A stretch of 6,882 nucleotides of DNA from Acinetobacter sp. (GTDB lineage: Bacteria; Pseudomonadota; Gammaproteobacteria; Pseudomonadales; Moraxellaceae), in the NCBI GenBank assembly GCA_008017255.1, contig SSHD01000094.1:1-6882 (forward strand). The letters run 5' to 3'. A model generated the notes under the pieces. That model was not told the DNA's origin, did not search any database, and worked only from the letters and a program-made list of their open reading frames with translations. The position numbers and the translations under genes are program-made. Positions 1 to 6,375 of this stretch are shown piece by piece (position 1 is the first letter of the stretch; the number at the start of each line of letters is the position of its first letter).

Positions 1-1235
1 ATCGTAATTGGCGCCACCAGTGAATTATTGGTGCCAATAAACACGTGGTCGGCAATGATGGTGCGATGTTTATTTGCGCCATCGTAGTTACAGGTAATGG
101 TACCTGCGCCAATATTACAGTCTGCGCCAATGTCGGCATCGCCTAAATAAGTCAGGTGATTGGCTTTAGAGCCTTGACCGATGATCGAGTTTTTCACTTC
201 GACAAAGTTGCCGATATGGACTTCATTTGCCAGTTGCGCCCCAGGACGTAAGCGGGCAAATGGACCAATCTGTGCCTGTTCACCGACTATGGCTTGGTCA
301 AACAGGCTATACGGTTGAACGTGTGTGCCTGCGGCAATCTGGGTATTTTTTAGAATACAGCCTGCGCCAATGTGTACGTTATCACCCAGCTCACACTCAC
401 CCTCAATGATCACATTGACATCAATAATCACGTCTTGACCGCATTTGAGCGTACCGCGTAAGTCAAAACGACTTGGGTCAATCAAGTGCACGCCTTGCTG
501 CATCAATTCTTTGGCTTGTTGCAGTTGGAATTGACGTTCTAAAGTCGCTAATTGTAGGCGGTCATTGACACCTTCCACTTCAAAGGCTAACTCGGGCTGA
601 ATCGAGGCAATTTCTAAACCATCTGCCACCGCCATCGCTACAATGTCGGTCAGATAATATTCGCCTTGTGCATTGTTATTGCTGAGTTTGGGCAGCCATT
701 GATGCAATTTGGCATTGCTGACGCAGTAAATACCGGTGTTGATTTCTTGAATTTGGCGCTGCTCATCATTGGCATCTTTATGCTCAACAATGGCTTGAAT
801 TTTACCCGCTTGGCGTACAATGCGGCCATAACCGCTTGGATTATCAACCGTTAAGCTAATCATGCCAATGCCAGATACTGTCGATACTTCGAGCAGTTGC
901 TCTAAGGTGCTTTGGCGCACTAAAGGTACATCACCATATAAAATTAACGACATGCCATCTTGCGGCAATACAGGCAAAGTCATTTGTACTGCGTGACCCG
1001 TACCAAGTTGTTCGGCTTGTTCCACCCATTGGATGCGTTCTTGTGCAAACTGTTGTTGTACTAATTGGCCGCCATGCCCATAGATAGTAATAATATTTTG
1101 CGCGTGTAGTTTTTTTGCGCTTTGAATCACATGATCCAGCAAAGGGCGGCCTGCAAGGGGTTGCAGCACTTTGGGTAAGGCTGACTTCATGCGAGTGCCC
1201 TTGCCTGCGGCCAAAATAATCACGGTTGTTGACAT
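1..1235 (-). CDS. glmU: GlmU, bifunctional glucosamine-1-phosphate acetyltransferase / GlcNAc-1-phosphate uridylyltransferase (3' end cut off by window edge)
   Basis: This cytosolic enzyme acetylates glucosamine-1-phosphate with acetyl-CoA and then uridylates it to UDP-GlcNAc, the precursor of peptidoglycan and LPS. I translated it from the ATG at 1235 to the window edge: 411 codons without a stop or frameshift, against about 455 in the family, so about 43 C-terminal residues are missing. The N-terminal pyrophosphorylase domain shows LAAGKGTRM (residues 8-16), LPKVL (20-24), LYGDVPL (99-105, metal-binding Asp102) and EGVNDR (221-226, Asn224). The C-terminal left-handed beta-helix has hexapeptide repeats from about residue 250. 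It keeps the residues matching E. coli Arg333, Lys351, His363, Tyr366, Asn377 and Lys392 at a constant offset of three (Arg330, Lys348, His360, Tyr363, Asn374, Lys389). The start lies 22 bases after the pgpA stop with only a weak GAG as ribosome site, which suggests read-through expression in the operon. Nothing suggests loss of function. Confidence 0.97.
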   Translation of the reverse strand, partial: MSTTVIILAAGKGTRMKSALPKVLQPLAGRPLLDHVIQSAKKLHAQNIITIYGHGGQLVQQQFAQERIQWVEQAEQLGTGHAVQMTLPVLPQDGMSLILYGDVPLVRQSTLEQLLEVSTVSGIGMISLTVDNPSGYGRIVRQAGKIQAIVEHKDANDEQRQIQEINTGIYCVSNAKLHQWLPKLSNNNAQGEYYLTDIVAMAVADGLEIASIQPELAFEVEGVNDRLQLATLERQFQLQQAKELMQQGVHLIDPSRFDLRGTLKCGQDVIIDVNVIIEGECELGDNVHIGAGCILKNTQIAAGTHVQPYSLFDQAIVGEQAQIGPFARLRPGAQLANEVHIGNFVEVKNSIIGQGSKANHLTYLGDADIGADCNIGAGTITCNYDGANKHRTIIADHVFIGTNNSLVAPIT

Positions 1236-1257
1236 ATTGAACTCGAATATCAATCGT

Positions 1258-1779
1258 TTAATTAAAGAAGTAGAAATTTAGTATAAATAGACATAGTGCC
1301 GCTAACACGCCGGCAATAATGTCATCCAACATAATGCCCAAACCGCCTGACACGTGTCGGTCTGCCCAGCCAATCGGAAACGGTTTCCAGACATCAAACA
1401 GACGGAATAAAATGAATCCAAGCAACACCCACAGCGCATTCATCTGTTGTAAATACAGCAAAGGCAGCAAGGCGATGGATTGTCCAGCAAATTCATCCCA
1501 CACAATGCGTCCATCATCATGCACATGCAGTACTTTGGCGGCATGTCCGCAAATATAAATGCCGACCATCGATATCAGCACTACCGCTGCAATACTGTAC
1601 GCCAAGCCTAAATACAGCCATAACGGCACAAACAGCAAGGCAAACGCCGAACCAAAGGTGCCCGGTGCTTTCGGCATCAGCCCCGAGCCAAAGCCGACCG
1701 CGCAGAACACCATACTACGGTCGAACCAATTCATGTGTTGGAAGTGTATCGGTGCTTTAGGCAAAGTGTTGGTATCCAT
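1258..1779 (-). CDS. pgpA: PgpA, phosphatidylglycerophosphatase A
   Basis: This inner-membrane phosphatase removes the phosphate from phosphatidylglycerol-phosphate to give phosphatidylglycerol. The 173-residue product has the usual family length and signatures: [14 protein letters not shown] (31-44), an acidic stretch with [12 protein letters not shown] (88-99), FRLFDVWKP (125-133) and LDDIIAG (151-157). The acidic residues in these loops are the likely metal and catalytic sites of the family. Hydrophobic stretches at roughly 45-78, 100-127 and 152-172 fit the several membrane helices expected. The ATG at 1779 lies inside thiL (23-base overlap), which suggests translational coupling. A second ATG at 1734 (Met16) would remove the overlap, but neither has a clear Shine-Dalgarno, so the start is slightly uncertain. 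The thiL-pgpA neighbourhood matches E. coli. Confidence 0.95.
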   Translation of the reverse strand: MDTNTLPKAPIHFQHMNWFDRSMVFCAVGFGSGLMPKAPGTFGSAFALLFVPLWLYLGLAYSIAAVVLISMVGIYICGHAAKVLHVHDDGRIVWDEFAGQSIALLPLLYLQQMNALWVLLGFILFRLFDVWKPFPIGWADRHVSGGLGIMLDDIIAGVLAALCLFILNFYFFN

Positions 1780-2674
1780 GCACGGTTATAGGTTGAATTT
1801 CACCCTGATATGTAAATATCAATCCAGTGGGTGCGGTAATTTCGCCGATGATTGTAAAGGCAACATCCGTTGTTTGTTGTGACAGTTGCTGATAATTCTG
1901 CGGTGATATTGTAAAGCATAACTCATAATCATCGCCACCATTGAGCGCATATTGCCATGCTTGTTGTGATTCTAATTGTTGCAACGCCGCATCTAGTGGC
2001 AGTTGCTCGAGCAATACTTTTGCCCCGACATTGGAGGCGTTGAGGATATGACTTAAATCTTGCGCCAAGCCATCCGACACATCAATCATGCTCGATGCCA
2101 AGCCTGCAAGCTGTTGCCCCAAAGTACAGCGTGGGGTGGGATAGTCCAAACGCTGCTGTAAAGCATGCCCTAAATGCGCTAAGCCATAGGCGGCACTGCC
2201 CAGTTGTCCGCTGACACAAATATAGTCACCGACCTGTGCGCCTGAACGAATCACAGCTTGTTCTGCATCCATCCAACCCAGTGCAGTGATGCTCATGGTC
2301 AGTTGCGTGCTTTGCGTGGTATCGCCACCAATCAGCACTACGCCAAATTGTTCGCAGCAATCAAACAAACCCCGACTAAACTCGGCGAGCCAGTCGTGGT
2401 CTACGCTGGGTAAACTCAGCGCCAGTAAAATGCTGTGCGGCTTGGCACCCATTGCCGCTAAGTCAGATAAATTGACCGCCACGCTTTTCCAACCCACTGC
2501 GTGTGGCGCAGTATTGAGCGGGAAATGCCGACCTGCCACAAGGGTATCGGTACAAATCACCAATTGCTGCTGAGGCGGTGGCTGAATGACGGCGGCATCA
2601 TCACCAATAGCTAAACGGACGCTTGAATTGAGCGTCCGTTTAAAGTACTGATCTATGATTGAAAATTCAGCCAT
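1757..2674 (-). CDS. thiL: ThiL, thiamine-monophosphate kinase
   Basis: This cytosolic enzyme phosphorylates thiamine monophosphate with ATP to thiamine diphosphate, the active cofactor and last step of the pathway. The 305-residue protein is close to family length (about 325). It has the expected order of motifs: GDDAAVI (24-30), DTLVAGRHF (43-51), NLSDLAAMGAKP (68-79), GGDTT (116-120), RSGAQVGD (143-150), IDVSDGLAQDL (197-207) and NGGDDYEL (245-252). The aspartates of the first, third and fourth of these bind the metals and nucleotide in the AIR synthase-like fold. I chose the ATG at 2674, giving MAEFSIIDQYF like other ThiL N-termini; a TTG two codons upstream at 2680 is less likely. The gap to nusB is 11 bases and no strong Shine-Dalgarno is visible. 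The 3' end overlaps pgpA. Codons 11-21 contain a perfect 12-bp inverted repeat, listed separately. Confidence 0.96.
   Translation of the reverse strand: MAEFSIIDQYFKRTLNSSVRLAIGDDAAVIQPPPQQQLVICTDTLVAGRHFPLNTAPHAVGWKSVAVNLSDLAAMGAKPHSILLALSLPSVDHDWLAEFSRGLFDCCEQFGVVLIGGDTTQSTQLTMSITALGWMDAEQAVIRSGAQVGDYICVSGQLGSAAYGLAHLGHALQQRLDYPTPRCTLGQQLAGLASSMIDVSDGLAQDLSHILNASNVGAKVLLEQLPLDAALQQLESQQAWQYALNGGDDYELCFTISPQNYQQLSQQTTDVAFTIIGEITAPTGLIFTYQGEIQPITVHGYQHFA
2612..2642 (-). repeat. Perfect 12-bp inverted repeat within the 5' coding part of thiL
   Basis: The arms TAAACGGACGCT (2612-2623) and AGCGTCCGTTTA (2631-2642) are exact reverse complements separated by a 7-base loop. In thiL mRNA this makes a stable stem over codons 11-21, about 30 bases after the start. 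No T-run follows on either strand, so it is not an intrinsic terminator. It may affect translation or RNA stability, or be chance, because the amino acids there are not strongly constrained. The repeat is certain; any function is inference. Confidence 0.85.
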
Positions 2675-2685
2675 CAGCAAATCTA

Positions 2686-3135
2686 TTATTTGGCTTGTTG
2701 CTTTTCAGCTTTACGCAGCGTGGCAGACAATCGGTCTAATACACCATTGATGTATTTATGACTGTCGGCACCACCGAAGTGTTTGGCGAGCTCAATTGCT
2801 TCATCTAACACCACGCGGTAAGGAACTTCAAGATGCTCACGCAACTCATAAGCACCTAAACGTAGCGTTGCCAGTTCCACACCATCTAAAGCATGTAACT
2901 CACGGTCGAGTACAGGAATGAGCAATTCATCTAAGGCGGCATGTTGCGCCACTACTTGGGTGAGCAATTCATGGTAATAGTTCAAGTCTACTTTGTGCAT
3001 GGCATTTTCCACACGGGTGCGTGCTTCAATTTCATGCACAGGGTTATGACTCATTTGCCATTCATAAATCCCTTGTACCGCAAACCGACGTGCTTTGCGT
3101 TTTGCCGCATAGACGGCTTGAAGTGTTTGCGACAT
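2686..3135 (-). CDS. nusB: NusB, transcription antitermination factor
   Basis: NusB pairs with NusE (ribosomal protein S10) and binds boxA RNA to form the antitermination complex on rRNA operons. The 149-residue all-helical protein has the family length. It has the basic N-terminal segment [16 protein letters not shown] (11-26), which in the family includes RNA-contacting residues. It also has LRLGAYEL (91-98), [14 protein letters not shown] (108-121) and [12 protein letters not shown] (125-136), the conserved C-terminal signature, and a lysine-rich tail. The ATG at 3135 begins 3 bases after the ribH stop, and AAAGG inside the end of ribH can act as its ribosome site, so translation is probably coupled to ribH. 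The ribH-nusB pairing is common across proteobacteria. Confidence 0.97.
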   Translation of the reverse strand: MSQTLQAVYAAKRKARRFAVQGIYEWQMSHNPVHEIEARTRVENAMHKVDLNYYHELLTQVVAQHAALDELLIPVLDRELHALDGVELATLRLGAYELREHLEVPYRVVLDEAIELAKHFGGADSHKYINGVLDRLSATLRKAEKQQAK

Positions 3136-3138
3136 GGG

Positions 3139-3609
3139 TTAAATTGCCTTTAATAAGTGAACCATTTCGATTGCAGTTAGTGCAGCTTCCGAACCTTTGT
3201 TGCCAGCTTTGGTGCCCGAACGTTCAATGGCTTGTTCAATGCTGTCGGTGGTCAGTACACCATTGATGACGGGTAGGGTGCTTTCCAAACCCACTACGCC
3301 CAAACCTTTGGCGCATTCACCTGCCACAAAGTCAAAGTGCGGGGTACTACCACGAATCACTGCGCCTAAGGCAATAATCGCATCGTATTTAGCTGTTGCA
3401 GCGAGTTTCTTCGCCACAATTGGCAACTCCCACGCACCTGGTGCATGCACCACGGTAATGTTGTTTTCACTCACGCCATGGCGTTTCAAGGTGTCAATTG
3501 CACCTTCCAATAAATGTTCAACCACAAAGCTGTTGAAACGACCGACTAAGATCGCATAACGATCTTCACTGGCAAGATGTAATAAACCTTCAATGCGGCG
3601 AATAGCCAT
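3139..3609 (-). CDS. ribH: RibH, 6,7-dimethyl-8-ribityllumazine synthase
   Basis: Lumazine synthase (ribE in E. coli naming) condenses 5-amino-6-ribitylaminouracil with the four-carbon product of RibB to form the direct precursor of riboflavin; the family forms pentamers or 60-subunit shells. The 156-residue product has the expected length and motifs: GRFNSFV (23-29), HAPGAWELP (55-63), [14 protein letters not shown] (82-95) with catalytic His91, [16 protein letters not shown] (about 116-131) and [17 protein letters not shown] near the C-terminus. The start is the ATG at 3609, preceded by a clear GAGG ribosome site in the 11-base gap after ribB. Its position beside ribB, its substrate supplier, supports the call. 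Confidence 0.98.
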   Translation of the reverse strand: MAIRRIEGLLHLASEDRYAILVGRFNSFVVEHLLEGAIDTLKRHGVSENNITVVHAPGAWELPIVAKKLAATAKYDAIIALGAVIRGSTPHFDFVAGECAKGLGVVGLESTLPVINGVLTTDSIEQAIERSGTKAGNKGSEAALTAIEMVHLLKAI

Positions 3610-3620
3610 AACAACCTCGA

Positions 3621-4742
3621 TTATTTTGCTGTGATTTGATCGGCAGTGATGTATTCCACCACCTCTAAATTAAATCCGGATAAGGCATTAAAATGCAGTG
3701 GCGAACTGAGTAACTTCATTTTTTCGACACCTAAATCACGTAAAATTTGTGCACCCACGCCAATGGTTTGGTATTGATGCGATAGTGCGGCATTGGACTT
3801 CAGTGGTTTGGGTTGCTTTAAGCTGTGTAAGGCTGGACCTAAGTCGTCTAAATGCTCTTGACCAATCCATACCAACACACCACGCTCACTGGCGGCAATG
3901 GTTTTTAAGGCGTGGTCTAAATTCCACGCTGCCGTGCCATCGGCTTTATTGAGCTTTAATAAGTCACGCACTGGATTAAAACCATGCACTCGCACCGTGG
4001 TCACGCCTTGACTCGGTTCACCTTTGACTAAGGCGATATGAATATCGGGATTGCCGATTTCACGGTATTGATACAATTCAAATGGACCATATTCGGTTTG
4101 AATGTTTTCTTGCGACAGGCGCTCAACGGTTTGTTCATTGGTCATGCGATAATGAATCAAGTCGGCAATCGTACCAATTTTAAGGCCGTGTTTTTCCGCA
4201 AACACTTCTAAATCGGCACGGCGCGCCATGGTGCCGTCATCATTAATAATTTCACAAATCACCGATGCTGGCTCGAGTCCTGCAAGGCGAGATAAATCAC
4301 AACCTGCTTCGGTATGCCCTGCACGGTGTAACACGCCACCTGGTTGTGCCATCAATGGGAAAATATGACCTGGTTGCACAATATCACTTGGTTTAGCATG
4401 TGCTGCCACAGCGGTACGAATGGTATGCGCACGTTCTGCCGCAGAAATACCTGTGCTAATGCCCGCCGCCGCTTCAATCGACAAAGTGAAGTTGGTTGCG
4501 TGTTGTGCGCCGTTTTGATCGACCATCAGCGGTAAATGCAGCTGTTTACAACGCTCACGGCTTAACGTCAGGCAGACCAAACCCCGAGCATGGGTAATCA
4601 TGAAGTTAATATCTTCAGGGCGTACATGCGTTGCCGCAATGACTAAATCACCTTCATTTTCACGATCTTCGTCATCCATTAGAATGACCATTTTGCCTGC
4701 ACGGATATCTGCAACAAGCTCTTCAACACGACTCAGCGGCAT
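3621..4742 (-). CDS. ribB: RibB 3,4-dihydroxy-2-butanone-4-phosphate synthase fused to a degenerate GTP cyclohydrolase II-like domain (RibBX type)
   Basis: The N-terminal domain (about 1-200) converts ribulose-5-phosphate to 3,4-dihydroxy-2-butanone-4-phosphate and formate. It keeps the catalytic motifs [10 protein letters not shown] (23-32), [13 protein letters not shown] (97-109), GHIFPL (125-130), [12 protein letters not shown] (135-146, His143) and NDDGTMAR (167-174). The C-terminal part (about 205-373) aligns with GTP cyclohydrolase II by its edges: [11 protein letters not shown] near 218, RGVLVWI near 287 and [13 protein letters not shown] at 327-339. However, it has no cysteine at all, so the three zinc ligands are gone, and the usual QEGRGIGL reads QEHLDDLG. 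It is therefore unlikely to open GTP. This fits the RibBX variant described in proteobacteria such as Shewanella. Automatic annotation would often call it bifunctional RibBA. The ATG at 4742 has a good ribosome site, AAGGTGA, 6 bases upstream. First gene of the operon. Confidence 0.95.
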   Translation of the reverse strand: MPLSRVEELVADIRAGKMVILMDDEDRENEGDLVIAATHVRPEDINFMITHARGLVCLTLSRERCKQLHLPLMVDQNGAQHATNFTLSIEAAAGISTGISAAERAHTIRTAVAAHAKPSDIVQPGHIFPLMAQPGGVLHRAGHTEAGCDLSRLAGLEPASVICEIINDDGTMARRADLEVFAEKHGLKIGTIADLIHYRMTNEQTVERLSQENIQTEYGPFELYQYREIGNPDIHIALVKGEPSQGVTTVRVHGFNPVRDLLKLNKADGTAAWNLDHALKTIAASERGVLVWIGQEHLDDLGPALHSLKQPKPLKSNAALSHQYQTIGVGAQILRDLGVEKMKLLSSPLHFNALSGFNLEVVEYITADQITAK

Positions 4743-4748
4743 TCGCTT

Positions 4749-4796
4749 TCACCTTTTTGCGGCCTCTTCGGCACCAGTATTCGATAAATCTGGCAT
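4749..4796 (-). other. Possible 15-codon leader reading frame ahead of ribB
   Basis: An ATG at 4796 opens a frame reading MPDLSNTGAEEAAKR and ending in TGA at 4751-4749. It is in frame with ribB, two codons before the ribB ATG, and its last codons contain the ribB ribosome site. No Shine-Dalgarno precedes it. It may be chance; a leader peptide coupled to ribB is possible but unproven. Confidence 0.2.
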
Positions 4797-4806
4797 AGTT
4801 TAGCGC

Positions 4807-4836
4807 ATTTTACCCAGTTTCGCCTATGCTTGTGAG
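4807..4836 (-). promoter_or_regulatory. Candidate sigma70 promoter for the ribB-ribH-nusB-thiL-pgpA-glmU operon
   Basis: On the minus strand TAAAAT (4812-4807) is a good -10 element. An 18-base spacer separates it from CTCACA (4836-4831), which matches four of six -35 positions. It lies between the upstream terminator and the ribB start, and a transcript would begin near 4800, leaving a leader of about 60 bases. The -35 is weak, so the position is tentative. Confidence 0.35.
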
Positions 4837-4889
4837 TCGCAGTTGGACTGACAATAGTGTGATCTGAGTCGAAATTGAGCGCATATCAT

Positions 4890-4926
4890 AAAAACCTCGT
4901 AGGCGCTTGGCACTACGAGGTTTTTT
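4890..4926 (-). terminator. Intrinsic terminator after the Smp-like gene, symmetrical enough to act both ways
   Basis: AAAAACCTCGTAG (4890-4902) and CTACGAGGTTTTT (4913-4925) form a perfect 13-bp stem with a 10-base loop. On the minus strand the stem ends in a T-run, placed 20 bases after the stop codon of the gene starting at 6238. A T-run also follows on the plus strand. It separates that gene from the riboflavin operon, so the operon needs its own promoter. Confidence 0.9.
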
Positions 4927-4945
4927 ACAGCATCAATATTTTTGT

Positions 4946-6238
4946 TTATGGCGTTGAAATATCAGCAGATTCTTCAATTGTTTTGGCTTTTTTGCCCATT
5001 AAAATTTCAGTGCGCAAGTTTTGCGCCAGCGTTGCACATTGCTCATTCATGCCATTAATCATAAAGGCTTGGCGAGTCATGATATTGCTCGGATTGGGCA
5101 TGGCAACCAATTCATAGCAATCTTGAATGTGTTTTAGCTGCGCATGGTTCAGATGCAAAGCCGCCTGTTTGGCTTCTAAGTGTTGGGCTAAACGCTTAGC
5201 AGCTTCTACTGCATCTAACTGCATGGCATCGACCCGATTGGCAACAGCAGCACGGGTTTGTAGTGCAAAGCGTTTATCTTCGCGGTAGCGTTTGTACAGC
5301 ACATCGGCCAATAATTGGAATACCGCACCGACCATCATTAGGCACTCCAGCGCATGAGGTTGTTCGGCACTGGTCGATAAACTGACACCTTCGGCATTAA
5401 ACGGCTCTAGCAGCTGTATCTGTGCGGCATCTATTTGATAATGTTGACTACACAACGCAATACTTTTATCTAAAAACAACTGACACAGTTTGAAATAAGG
5501 CATCGACACCGATTGGTTGACGCTATTTAGCAGCTGTTTGTGGTCATCAAATTGAATGCTGAGCGCTAAAATACTGTCTTCAGCAAATGCAGTATTGTTG
5601 CTATGCTGATTTGTCAGCGGTTTAGGCGCAGCTTTGGCTTGTTGCTGTGCTTGTGCAATTAAAGTCACGCTATTTTGTTTTTCTAGGGCAAGGGTTTGGG
5701 TTAAGCGCTGAATTTCATGCTTGAGATGATTTTCTTGGTTAATGCGCGCTAAGTATTCGCTGCGGGTTGGTCGAGCTACCGCACGATACGCCAGCCAAAT
5801 TAAGCCGTGAATAAATAAGGATGCAAAAATCGCCAACCATTGGTTGCGTAAAATTTCGCCAATACTGGGCTGAATTAAAGTAATTTCGATGCTGCCGACT
5901 TTTTTTTCATTTTGCAGTGCATCTCGAACAAACACTTCACCAGAGCGAGTTTTTGCCATGCCGCCTGTCGCCAGCAGTTGTTGATTGGCATTTAAAATAC
6001 GAATTGAGGCAACACTAGGGTGAGTGGCGTAACGGTTAGCAAGCAATGCCAACGACACGGTATTGGCAGGTTCTAACTCGGTAAGACTATCTGCCACCAA
6101 CTGACTGGTCATTAGTTGGCCTTGGCTGGCACGATTTTCATTGAGTTGATGGGTTGTTGCAATCACCAATAAAAAGGTATGCAATGCAAAACTTACGATG
6201 AGTAGGCTAGCAAATAGCCCTTGTCGAGGCGCATTCAA
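4946..6238 (-). CDS. SerB-linked Smp/AhpA-like inner-membrane protein with long cytoplasmic domain
   Basis: The function is unknown. The layout resembles E. coli Smp (YtjB), the SerB-associated membrane protein: a membrane helix at about 7-29, a periplasmic segment of about 100 residues, and a second helix at about 133-152. Unlike the roughly 214-residue Smp, it continues with a Gln/Lys-rich coiled coil (162-202), a polar linker, a mixed domain (222-334) faintly like a class III nucleotidyl cyclase without its metal aspartates, and a helical tail. It is divergent from serB, as in E. coli. There is no in-frame ATG near the start (the first internal Met is well past helix one). I chose the TTG at 6238 (430 residues) because GGAAG lies 6 bases upstream; the TTG at 6256 adds six residues but has no ribosome site. 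A terminator follows. The gene call is secure, the family call is good, and the cyclase-like idea is inference. Confidence 0.85.
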   Translation of the reverse strand: MNAPRQGLFASLLIVSFALHTFLLVIATTHQLNENRASQGQLMTSQLVADSLTELEPANTVSLALLANRYATHPSVASIRILNANQQLLATGGMAKTRSGEVFVRDALQNEKKVGSIEITLIQPSIGEILRNQWLAIFASLFIHGLIWLAYRAVARPTRSEYLARINQENHLKHEIQRLTQTLALEKQNSVTLIAQAQQQAKAAPKPLTNQHSNNTAFAEDSILALSIQFDDHKQLLNSVNQSVSMPYFKLCQLFLDKSIALCSQHYQIDAAQIQLLEPFNAEGVSLSTSAEQPHALECLMMVGAVFQLLADVLYKRYREDKRFALQTRAAVANRVDAMQLDAVEAAKRLAQHLEAKQAALHLNHAQLKHIQDCYELVAMPNPSNIMTRQAFMINGMNEQCATLAQNLRTEILMGKKAKTIEESADISTP

Positions 6239-6279
6239 GTTAAACTTCCAAGGCAAAATAGGGGCTGTTGAGGTTTCAT
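6235..6279 (-). other. Possible 14-codon upstream reading frame overlapping the TTG start of the Smp-like gene
   Basis: An ATG at 6279 opens MKPQQPLFCLGSLT and stops at TGA (6237-6235), overlapping the likely TTG start (6238-6236) as TTGA. Such stop-start overlaps often couple translation. The GGAAG ribosome site for the main gene lies inside it. No clear ribosome site precedes it. It could instead mark a frameshifted true N-terminus. Confidence 0.25.
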
Positions 6280-6325
6280 TGATGAAGCTTTAACAGACGC
6301 TAAGGTCAAATAGTTTCAAGTTAGG

Positions 6326-6347
6326 TTGTGTTATGATTCTGACACAA
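6326..6347. repeat. Dyad TTGTGT-N10-ACACAA overlapping both divergent promoters
   Basis: TTGTGT (6326-6331) and ACACAA (6342-6347) are exact inverted half-sites ten bases apart, spanning the serB -10 and part of the opposing -10. A second dyad, CAATA-GT-TATTG (6345-6356), adjoins it. The arms are certain; a role as operator is inference, since 6-bp arms arise by chance. Confidence 0.3.
6329..6337 (+). promoter_or_regulatory. Candidate extended -10 promoter for serB
   Basis: TGTTATGAT is an extended -10 element (TGn followed by TATGAT, 6332-6337). No good -35 is visible 16-18 bases upstream, which extended -10 promoters can tolerate. Transcription would begin near 6344, about 32 bases before the serB ATG. 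Confidence 0.4.
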
Positions 6348-6372
6348 TAGTTATTGCTCTAACACGAGTCAA
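6344..6372 (-). promoter_or_regulatory. Candidate sigma70 promoter for the Smp-like gene
   Basis: On the minus strand TTGACT (6372-6367, five of six consensus bases), a 17-base spacer and TATTGT (6349-6344, four of six) form a plausible promoter. Transcription would begin near 6337, leaving a leader of about 100 bases to the TTG at 6238. The -35 lies next to the serB start codon and the -10 faces the serB -10. Confidence 0.4.
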
Positions 6373-6375
6373 TTC

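Noticed and set aside
650..854. Short open frames on both strands inside glmU
   Set aside because: The glmU frame runs unbroken through the region with conserved sequence, so these are out-of-frame shadows.
1559..1882. A 107-codon plus-strand open frame across the pgpA-thiL junction
   Set aside because: It is antisense to two well-supported genes and its composition is that of a reverse-strand shadow.
2678..2680. TTG start for thiL two codons upstream of the ATG
   Set aside because: The ATG at 2674 gives the conserved MAEFSIIDQYF N-terminus, and the TTG has no better ribosome site.
3197..3559. A 120-codon open frame on the plus strand opposite ribH
   Set aside because: It lies wholly antisense to ribH, whose product is unmistakable; its translation resembles no family I know and no ribosome site stands out.
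3621..4136. Calling the C-terminal half of the RibB protein an active GTP cyclohydrolase II
   Set aside because: The three zinc cysteines and the QEGRGIGL motif are absent.
4833..4871. Direct repeat TGAGTCG (4833-4839 and 4865-4871) upstream of ribB
   Set aside because: Seven bases twice in an intergenic stretch is expected by chance often enough, and no symmetry or promoter spacing supports an operator.
4802..4884. Direct repeat AGCGCAT (4802-4808 and 4878-4884) in the ribB leader region
   Set aside because: It is short, widely spaced and without other context, so I treat it as chance.
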